From positions 1 to 40,144 of the forward strand of contig CAKTOX010000016.1 of NCBI GenBank assembly GCA_934590355.1: a DNA stretch of 40,144 nucleotides, read 5' to 3'. A program made the translations under genes and the position numbers. Positions 32,288 through 40,144 of this stretch are shown piece by piece (position 1 is the stretch's first letter; every line of letters starts with the position of its first letter). The notes under the pieces are model-generated. The model did not search any database. It was not told the origin of the DNA and saw nothing but the letters and a program-made list of their open reading frames with translations. This stretch comes from an uncultured Oscillospiraceae bacterium. GTDB lineage: Bacteria; Bacillota; Clostridia; Oscillospirales; Oscillospiraceae.

Positions 32288-32339
32288 TGTCATACTGACT
32301 GACAACTACGATTATACACTTTATACGAAGGTTTTGCAA
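32288..32339 (-). promoter_or_regulatory. Promoter and candidate operator of the TetR gene
   Basis: On the minus strand, TTGCAA (32339-32334), 17-nt spacer, TATAAT (32316-32311). A 17-nt dyad with arms TGTCA and TGACA (32288-32304, 7-nt spacer) begins at the predicted transcript start, the usual place for TetR self-repression. Confidence 0.65.
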
Positions 32340-32344
32340 GAGCA

Positions 32345-32479
32345 TTATCTTATCTTTTTCTTCCTTTTTGTGCCGTTCTTTTTAATTCTGCGCCCCGGGA
32401 CGAGAAGATCGACGGCTATGTAGCCCACGGCGAACAGAATAATAAGACCGATAACGAGCGCGATGCTTTCAATGTCCAT
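32345..32479 (-). CDS. Small single-span membrane protein linked to trkH
   Basis: A 44-residue gene read directly from the sequence. The N-terminus MDIESIALVIGLIILF forms one membrane helix through about residue 27, ending DLLVPGR. The tail is very basic (RRIKKNGTKRKKKIR). GAGGTG straddles the trkH stop 9 nt upstream, so it is the third gene of trkA-trkH. By analogy with KdpF, it may stabilise or regulate the potassium channel complex; this is inference. Confidence 0.7.
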   Translation of the reverse strand: MDIESIALVIGLIILFAVGYIAVDLLVPGRRIKKNGTKRKKKIR

Positions 32480-32488
32480 AATTACACC

Positions 32489-33931
32489 TCATCTCTTTGT
32501 CCAGATCTGCGGCGAGAGCAGCAGAAGCAGCGGGTATATCTCAAGCCTGCCGATAAGCATGGCAAACGAGAGGATAAGCTTTGAAAAAACCGAGTAGCCG
32601 GCATAGCTCAGGCTCGGGCCGACTCCGGCAAGACCGGGGCCGATGTTGTTGACGCAGCTCACGGCGGCGGTGAAGTTTGTTTCAAATCCGAAGGGCTCGA
32701 AGCTTATGAGTAAAAATGCGGCGCCTATGACGGCTATGTAAACCGCGAAATACGACAGCACCTGCTTTTCGCCCTGCGCATCGAGTCTGCGTCCGTTTAG
32801 TATCACGGAGCTCACCTCGCGCGGTCTGAGAGCATGGCGCAGGTCGTTGCGGATGACCTGCATTAGAACGGTCACACGGCTCATTTTAAGACCGCCCGCC
32901 GTCGAGCCCATGCAGCCGCCGAAGAACATGAGAACAAGAAGTATCGCCTTGGAAAGCTCGGGCCAGCGGTCAAAATCCGCGGTCGCGTAGCCGGTCGTCG
33001 TCACGATCGAGGACACCTGAAATACCGAGAGGCGTATTGCGTCGGCGGTACTTTTGTATAGCGGGTAAATATTCAGTGCGACTATCAGCATCGCGGCGGC
33101 GCTTATCCCGAGATAGGTACGCAGTTCATTAGATTTAAAGATTTCGCGCCCTCTTTTTGCGATAATGAGATAGTAAATGTTAAAGCTCACGCCGAACAGC
33201 AGCATGAAAACGCTTATAATCCACTGTGAGGCGGCCGAGTACGATGCGATGCTGTCCGCTTTTATGCCGAAGCCGCCCGTGCCCGCGGTACCGAGCGCGT
33301 GAACGATGCTGTCGAACAGCGGCATTCCGCTGCAAATGAGCAGGATGATCTCAATAACAGTCAGGGCAAGATATATATAGTACAGTATCTTCGCCGTGCC
33401 GCTTGCGCGCGGAGTGAATTTATCGACGCTGTGTCCGGGCATCTCCGCGCGAAGAATGTTCATAGAACGGTCCGGAGCCTTGTCCATGACCGCCATGATG
33501 AATACCAAAACTCCCATGCCGCCTATCCAGTGCGTGAAGCTGCGCCAGAACAGAAGCCCGTGAGGGAGCGCCTCAACGTTGGTGAGTATAGATGCGCCCG
33601 TCGTGGTAAAGCCCGAAACGGTCTCAAAAAACGCATCCGCAGGGGAGGGGATGCTCCCGCTAATGATAAAGGGCAGTGCTCCGAATACGGATATGCCTAT
33701 CCACGACAGCGCCGCTATTGCAAGCCCGTCGCGTGTGTACAGCGCCTTGCCGTCGGTCTTAAAGGCAAGGTTAAAAATAAGTCCGGCAGCCGCCGTTATT
33801 GCGATGGAGATCGCAAACGCCGCGAGGTCGCCCTCACCGTATATGAGCGCCACCATGAGCGGCAGCAGCATTAGTGTTGCCTCAAGCAGCAAAACTCTGC
33901 CCACAGTATGTAAAACAAGTTTTATCTTCAT
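32489..33931 (-). CDS. trkH: TrkH-type potassium uptake protein, membrane subunit
   Basis: A 480-residue K+ translocating subunit of the TrkH/KtrB family with about ten membrane helices and four pore-loop repeats (SGFTTTGASILTNVEALP, GTAGTGGFGIKADS, SIVTTTGYATADFD, CVNNIGPGLAGVG). It partners with TrkA, encoded directly upstream; ATG at 33931 overlaps the trkA stop as ATGA. The 44-residue protein follows it. Length is typical. Confidence 0.93.
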   Translation of the reverse strand: MKIKLVLHTVGRVLLLEATLMLLPLMVALIYGEGDLAAFAISIAITAAAGLIFNLAFKTDGKALYTRDGLAIAALSWIGISVFGALPFIISGSIPSPADAFFETVSGFTTTGASILTNVEALPHGLLFWRSFTHWIGGMGVLVFIMAVMDKAPDRSMNILRAEMPGHSVDKFTPRASGTAKILYYIYLALTVIEIILLICSGMPLFDSIVHALGTAGTGGFGIKADSIASYSAASQWIISVFMLLFGVSFNIYYLIIAKRGREIFKSNELRTYLGISAAAMLIVALNIYPLYKSTADAIRLSVFQVSSIVTTTGYATADFDRWPELSKAILLVLMFFGGCMGSTAGGLKMSRVTVLMQVIRNDLRHALRPREVSSVILNGRRLDAQGEKQVLSYFAVYIAVIGAAFLLISFEPFGFETNFTAAVSCVNNIGPGLAGVGPSLSYAGYSVFSKLILSFAMLIGRLEIYPLLLLLSPQIWTKR

Positions 33932-35292
33932 TGTTCGATCACATCCGAAAGATCGCAAAGCTTTCTGCCTGCCGCGATGATAATAACTCTGTCGTCGGGT
34001 TTAATGACGTCCTCGCCGCCGGGGATAATGTTCTTGCTGCCGCGGATTATTCCCGCAAGGAGAATATCAGGCTTGAGCTTCAAATCCTTGAGCGGTATGT
34101 TTGTGTATTCAAAATCGGATGACACGGCAAATTCAAGCGCTTCGACCGTTCCGTTCATAAGACTGTACAGCGTTTCGACTCTGCTGCCCATGGAGCTTTG
34201 CAGGGCTCGCGCGTACTGAAGAATAACGTCTGCCGTAATGCGCTTGGGCGATACGGTACATTCGACGCCGAGCTGTTCGCCGAGCTCGTGATAAGCCTCC
34301 TGATTGAGCTTTGCGACAACCTTGGGCACACCGTGGTCAAGCGCGTAGTAGGAGATGAGGAGGTTTTCCTCGTCCATACCGGTCAGCGCCACAAATGCGT
34401 CCGCGCTTGCAAGCCCCTCCTCGTCGAGAACCTCGTGCTGCGCACCGTCGCCGTGGATAACGACGGCGCCTCCGCCGAGCTGAGCCGATATTTCGTCGCA
34501 GCGCTTCTCGTCCTTTTCGATTATCTTGACGCTGTTTCCGCTGCGGATAAGCTCCTCACTCAGATAGCCCGCTATGCGGCTGGCTCCGAGCAGGAAAACG
34601 TGCTTTGCGCGCTTTTGCAGTATGCCGAGGTTATTAAGAAGCTTCTGCATATCGTCGGGCGCTGCGATAAGACCTATTCTGTCGCCGCCGCGAAGAATAA
34701 ACGTACCGCGCGGGATATGCGCCGACTTTCCGCGAAGAACCGCGCACACAAGAAAAGATGCGCCGCTGCGTGAGCGCAGGTCGGACAGGGAAGCGCCGTC
34801 GAGCACGCTGCCGGGCTTGACGAACATTTCAGCCATCTCGAAGCGGCTGCGCGTGAAGCTCTCACACTTGACGGCGGACGGGAACTTCAATATGTCGTAT
34901 ATCGCCTTGGCCGTGAGCCTTTCGGGGTTAATGACCATCGAAAGCTCAAGCTGCTTTTTCATAAAATCAAGGTCGCTGTTTGTATATTCTCCGGAACGAA
35001 TACGCGCAACGGTGTGCTTTGCGCCCATGCGCTTTGCAAGAAAGCAGCTGAGCATATTTATGTCGTCAGAGTCTGCCGCGGCGATAAACAGCTCCGCGCT
35101 GCCGACGTTCGCTTCCGTGAGCGCCTTGCAGCTCGTTGCCTGACTGCATATGCCCATGACGTCATAATTTGTCGTGACGCTGTCGATGACCTCGCGGTCG
35201 CTGTCAATGACCACTATCTCGTGCCCTTCGCTGACAAGACTGTGTATCATGCTTTGTCCTATTTTTCCGCATCCTGCAATTACAATCCTCAT
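33928..35292 (-). CDS. trkA: Trk potassium transporter regulatory subunit TrkA
   Basis: A 454-residue cytoplasmic protein with two RCK modules. The nucleotide-binding strands are IVIAGCGKIGQSMIHSL (first) and VFLLGASRIAGYLSEEL (second). Acidic strand ends (VIDSDRE, IIEKDEKR) suggest NAD(H) binding. The double module distinguishes it from single-RCK KtrA. ATG at 35292 has GAGG 8 nt upstream and the start matches the family; a longer 5' extension is rejected. It is first in trkA-trkH-small protein and diverges from a KdpD-like kinase. Confidence 0.94.
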   Translation of the reverse strand: MRIVIAGCGKIGQSMIHSLVSEGHEIVVIDSDREVIDSVTTNYDVMGICSQATSCKALTEANVGSAELFIAAADSDDINMLSCFLAKRMGAKHTVARIRSGEYTNSDLDFMKKQLELSMVINPERLTAKAIYDILKFPSAVKCESFTRSRFEMAEMFVKPGSVLDGASLSDLRSRSGASFLVCAVLRGKSAHIPRGTFILRGGDRIGLIAAPDDMQKLLNNLGILQKRAKHVFLLGASRIAGYLSEELIRSGNSVKIIEKDEKRCDEISAQLGGGAVVIHGDGAQHEVLDEEGLASADAFVALTGMDEENLLISYYALDHGVPKVVAKLNQEAYHELGEQLGVECTVSPKRITADVILQYARALQSSMGSRVETLYSLMNGTVEALEFAVSSDFEYTNIPLKDLKLKPDILLAGIIRGSKNIIPGGEDVIKPDDRVIIIAAGRKLCDLSDVIEQ

Positions 35293-35381
35293 TTTTATAT
35301 CCTCGATTTCGTATTTCATACTCTTTTCATATTTTAATCTACCACCTGCGGCATTATAATGGGATTAGAGTATTTCCCGGG

Positions 35382-35401
35382 GCATTAAAGTTGCATTAAA
35401 G
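35382..35401. promoter_or_regulatory. Direct repeat with 11-bp period, candidate OmpR-type site
   Basis: GCATTAAAG occurs twice (35382-35390 and 35393-35401) with a 2-nt gap, giving an 11-bp period, the layout bound by OmpR/PhoB/KdpE-type regulators. A related GCATTATAA lies at 35351. It is between divergent trkA and the KdpD-like gene, 76 nt before the latter's ATG. A possible extended -10 (TGC then TATACT, 35445-35453) lies downstream. Confidence 0.5.
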
Positions 35402-35476
35402 CACAGTTATTTGCTGGAAAAAGCGTGTAATGCTTGCCTTGCTGTGCTATACTTGAAGCTGAAATGAGGTGGTCGA

Positions 35477-37423
35477 ATGCAGCGTGAAGAAAAGGTGCTC
35501 GTGTGTCTGTCCGGCTCGCCGTCAAATGCGCGGGTAGTGCGTGCGGCGGCAAAGATAGCCGAGGCGTTCCGCGGTACGCTCGTTGCGCTTTTTGTTGAGC
35601 CTGCAAATTTTGAGCTTTCCGAGGCGCAGGATAAGAGCGGGCTTGCCAAAAACATTCACCTTGCAAAAAGCCTCGGTGCGCAGATAACCACGCTTTACGG
35701 CGACGATGCCGCCGCGGTCATAGCCGAATACGCCCGAGTTGCGGGAATAAGCAAAATAGTCGTCGGCAGAAGTCCGGGAAAGCGCGGACTTTTCTCGCGC
35801 AAGAGCCTTGTTGACAGGCTCGGCGATATTGCGTCGGATATTGACATTTATATAATCCCCGACCGCAGCGACGTGCGCGACGCACCGCTCAGACCCGTCG
35901 GACTTCAGGAGGAGTTCAGCCTGCGTGACGTGCTGATAACGCTGCTTATCCTTGCCTTGTGCACGGTCATCGGGTACCTGTTTTCCGACCTCGGCTTTTC
36001 CACGGCAAACGTCATAGTCGTTTACATTCTCGGCGTGCTTGCCATTGCCATGCTCACGGCCGGACGAAGCTACAGCTTGGCGGCGTCGATCATGTCGGTT
36101 CTGATATTTAACTTCTTCTTCACCGAACCCTACTTTTCGCTCTTTTCCGATCCGAGCCATATCGTGACCTTCATCGTCATGTTCGCTACCGCGCTGTTCA
36201 TTTCGTCCATAACCGCAAAGATAAAGCTGCAAACGCATCAGACGGCGCTGAGAGTTTACAGGACTGAGATCCTGCTCGAAACAAGTCAAAAGCTACAGCG
36301 GACTTTAAGCGCAGAGCAGATGCTCGCGGTAACTGCGGAGCAGCTCGGAAAGCTGCTCGAGCAGGATGTGATAATATATCCCGTTTCGGGCGGATCGCTT
36401 GGCAGTCCGCAGTTTTTCCCCGTAAACGAGGACGGCGGGCTTAATGAGTATCTTGAAGCATATGAGCATGACACGGCTCGGTGGGTGCTCGAAAACGACA
36501 GACGAGCCGGAGCGGGTACGAGCGTGCGCTCGGATGCGAAGGGGCTGTACATGGCTGTGCACGCCTCGGGCAAGGTGCTTGCGGTGGCGGGGATAGCGAT
36601 GAAAAACTCACCGCCGCTTGAGAGCTTTGAGAAAACGCTTGCCGTTGCTATACTTGACGAGTGCGGCCTTGTGCTCGAAAACGAAAACAGCCGCCGCGAA
36701 AAGAGACTCATCGAGGAAAAGGCCCGCACGGAGGAGTTGCGCGCAAACCTTCTGCGCTCGATTTCCCATGACCTGCGCACCCCGCTTACGAGCATATCCG
36801 GAACTGCGGCGCTTCTGCTTGAAAACGAGCTTTCTGAGGAAAAGCGGCGGCAGATGTACATTTCCGTGTATGACGACTCCCGCTGGCTCATTGACCTCGT
36901 TGAAAACCTCCTGTCCATAACGCGCATAGAGGGCAGCGATAAGCTCGCGGACATTCAGCCGGAGCTTATCGACGACGTTTTCCGCGAAGCCGTTTCCCAC
37001 GCGGATCGTATGCTCAAACAGCATGACTTTGAAATTTGCCTCGATGACGAGCTTCTTTTAGCGTACATGGACGCAAGACTCATCGTTCAGGTCATAATTA
37101 ACCTTATAAACAACGCCGTTAAGTACACTCCCGAGGGCTCGCATATCGTCCTTTCAGCGCGCTCCGAAGACGACAAGGTCGCGATCAGTGTAGCCGATGA
37201 CGGCAGCGGCATAGACGATGATGCGAAAGAGAAGATATTCGATATGTTTTACACCGCCGACAAGGGCAGCGGTGATGCCCGGCGCGGCCTCGGTCTCGGT
37301 CTTGCGCTGTGCAAAAGCATCGTACAGGCTCACGATGGCAGCATAACGGTCGAGGATAACGTCCCGCACGGTGCGGTTTTCAAGTTCACTCTTCCGAAAG
37401 CGGAGGTACAGCACGATGAATAA
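35477..37423 (+). CDS. KdpD-like sensor histidine kinase without the N-terminal KdpD domain
   Basis: A 648-residue membrane kinase. Residues about 1-125 form a universal-stress-protein fold (KVLVCLSGSPSNARVVRAA, IVVGRSPGKRG). Four membrane helices follow (DUF4118, about 150-240), then a GAF-like region. HisKA has SISHDLRTPLTS; the ATPase has NLINNAVKYTPEG, DDGSGID and GLGLGLALCKS. Full KdpD has an additional N-terminal ATP-binding domain of about 240 residues, which is missing. No kdpFABC is seen; trkAH is adjacent and divergent. It probably senses potassium or turgor. The stop overlaps the regulator start. Confidence 0.9.
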   Translation: MQREEKVLVCLSGSPSNARVVRAAAKIAEAFRGTLVALFVEPANFELSEAQDKSGLAKNIHLAKSLGAQITTLYGDDAAAVIAEYARVAGISKIVVGRSPGKRGLFSRKSLVDRLGDIASDIDIYIIPDRSDVRDAPLRPVGLQEEFSLRDVLITLLILALCTVIGYLFSDLGFSTANVIVVYILGVLAIAMLTAGRSYSLAASIMSVLIFNFFFTEPYFSLFSDPSHIVTFIVMFATALFISSITAKIKLQTHQTALRVYRTEILLETSQKLQRTLSAEQMLAVTAEQLGKLLEQDVIIYPVSGGSLGSPQFFPVNEDGGLNEYLEAYEHDTARWVLENDRRAGAGTSVRSDAKGLYMAVHASGKVLAVAGIAMKNSPPLESFEKTLAVAILDECGLVLENENSRREKRLIEEKARTEELRANLLRSISHDLRTPLTSISGTAALLLENELSEEKRRQMYISVYDDSRWLIDLVENLLSITRIEGSDKLADIQPELIDDVFREAVSHADRMLKQHDFEICLDDELLLAYMDARLIVQVIINLINNAVKYTPEGSHIVLSARSEDDKVAISVADDGSGIDDDAKEKIFDMFYTADKGSGDARRGLGLGLALCKSIVQAHDGSITVEDNVPHGAVFKFTLPKAEVQHDE

Positions 37424-38120
37424 GCCACAGATACTCATTGTTGAAGACGATAACGCGGTCGCTAATCTCATTGCCGCAACTCTCGAAACACAGGACTATG
37501 CATATAAGCGCGCGCAAACCGGGGCCCAGGCGGTCATTGAGGCTGTTTCGTGCAAGCCCGACGTCGTCCTTCTCGATCTCGGCCTGCCCGATATGGACGG
37601 AGTGGATATCATTAAAAAAATTCGCTCATGGAGCGCCATGCCCATAATAGTAGTGTCGGCGCGCAGCGAGGATTTTGACAAGGTCTCGGCGCTTGATGCG
37701 GGGGCTGACGACTATCTCACCAAGCCCTTTTCCGTCGATGAGCTGCTTGCAAGACTGCGAGTTGCGCTGCGTCGTGTGCGCTATGACGGCACGAGGGTGG
37801 GCGAGGAGTCGAGCGTTTACGAAAACGGTCTGCTCAAGATCGACTACTCCGCCGGCTGCGTTTTCGTGTCGGGCAAAGAGGTGCATCTGACTCCGATAGA
37901 ATATAAGCTTCTGTGCCTTTTGGCGAAAAACACCGGCAAAGTATTGACCCATAACTACATTCTCAAGGAGGTGTGGGGCAGTCCGACGGCATCGGACGTT
38001 TCTTCTCTGCGAGTATATATGGCCACCCTGCGCCGCAAGCTCGAAAAAAGCTCCGGCGGCGTGCAGTATATCCAGACCCACATAGGCATCGGCTATCGCA
38101 TGCTCAATAACGGAAAATGA
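37416..38120 (+). CDS. OmpR-family response regulator, KdpE-like
   Basis: A 234-residue regulator. The receiver has ILIVEDDNAVANL (acidic pocket), LLDLGLPDMDG (phosphoacceptor Asp), VVSARSE and TKPFS (Lys). The winged helix is about 140-234 (LTPIEYKLLCLLAKN, LRVYMATLRRKLE). It shares 8 nt with the KdpD-like gene and has GGAGG upstream of the ATG. It is the cognate partner. The direct repeat at 35382-35401 is its likely target. Confidence 0.93.
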   Translation: MNKPQILIVEDDNAVANLIAATLETQDYAYKRAQTGAQAVIEAVSCKPDVVLLDLGLPDMDGVDIIKKIRSWSAMPIIVVSARSEDFDKVSALDAGADDYLTKPFSVDELLARLRVALRRVRYDGTRVGEESSVYENGLLKIDYSAGCVFVSGKEVHLTPIEYKLLCLLAKNTGKVLTHNYILKEVWGSPTASDVSSLRVYMATLRRKLEKSSGGVQYIQTHIGIGYRMLNNGK

Positions 38121-38123
38121 ACT

Positions 38124-38150
38124 ATCCCCGACTGCGAAAGTCGGGGATTA
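38124..38150 (+). terminator. Terminator after the KdpE-like gene
   Basis: A 10-bp stem (ATCCCCGACT/AGTCGGGGAT), loop GCGAA, but only a short tail (TATTC). Probably moderate efficiency. Confidence 0.6.
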
Positions 38151-38248
38151 TTCACAATTTATATACACTTTGTTCAGAAAATATATTAATAGATTTTGCA
38201 CAGAGTATGATATTATATGTAATTATATAAAAATGAGGAGCGACACAT

Positions 38249-40063
<1,815 letters not shown>

Positions 40064-40144
40064 TGAGCATAGTGAATTGTCAAACTAAGTGCAACAGGAA
40101 GCGAGTTCAAAGTCCCACAAATCCTGAGCAGAACGGAAATTAAG

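Overview
The window reads as a chromosomal segment of an anaerobic, endospore-forming member of the Clostridia, probably Oscillospirales-like. This is inferred from two small CotF-type spore coat genes, a SpoIIE-type phosphatase paired with a sensory-type [FeFe]-hydrogenase, AgrC/LytTR-type signalling, a KdpDE-like pair next to TrkAH, short tightly packed operons, and a GC content that looks by eye to be in the mid-50s. No rRNA, tRNA, CRISPR array, phage or transposase gene was seen. Almost everything is ordinary core genome, with a few poorly explained non-coding elements.

Layout. 1-2.4 kb: a dicarboxylate/amino-acid:cation symporter diverges from an AraC-family regulator across a symmetric candidate operator. 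2.4-3.5 kb: two small CotF-like genes and a flavodoxin-like gene. 3.5-3.85 kb: a gene-free stretch that folds strongly and ends in a 14-bp terminator; I call it a candidate stand-alone ncRNA of unknown family. 3.9-7.2 kb: fumarase alpha, fumarase beta, malic enzyme and a polysaccharide deacetylase, overlapping end to end. Their promoter lies partly inside the ncRNA terminator. 7.3-10.1 kb (minus): SpoIIE phosphatase and HydS-type hydrogenase, overlapping. 10.2-13.3 kb: RseC-like protein, prfC, and gluQ on the minus strand. 13.4-14 kb: a TetR-like regulator. 14.1-20.6 kb: a DNA-repair/uptake operon of ybaK, uvrA, a small membrane protein, recD2 and comF. 20.7-21.7 kb: mreB.

21.75-22.03 kb: a palindrome-rich element bracketed by two near-identical terminators. 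22-26.4 kb: a monoacylglycerol-lipase-like hydrolase diverges from glpK-NUDIX-DUF1015. 26.5-27.2 kb: yebC. 27.2-29.3 kb (minus): LytTR response regulator and GHKL histidine kinase. 29.5-32.3 kb (minus): a TetR regulator and an Old-Yellow-Enzyme/FAD reductase of the BaiCD/dienoyl-CoA reductase type. 32.3-35.3 kb (minus): trkA, trkH and a previously unlisted 44-residue membrane protein. 35.5-38.1 kb: a KdpD-like kinase without the usual N-terminal KdpD domain, and its KdpE-like regulator. 38.2-40.1 kb: ftsH.

How genes fit together. The symporter, fumarase and malic enzyme form a plausible C4-dicarboxylate to pyruvate route. The lipase and glycerol kinase could release and trap glycerol. The KdpDE-like pair sits head-to-head with TrkAH over an 11-bp-period direct repeat, as expected if it controls potassium uptake without a Kdp ATPase. 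The hydrogenase/phosphatase pair looks like an H2- or redox-sensing module rather than a metabolic enzyme. Best leads for something undescribed: the ncRNA at 3520-3852, the 44-residue Trk-linked protein, and the element at 21753-22028. All functions are inferred from sequence reading alone.
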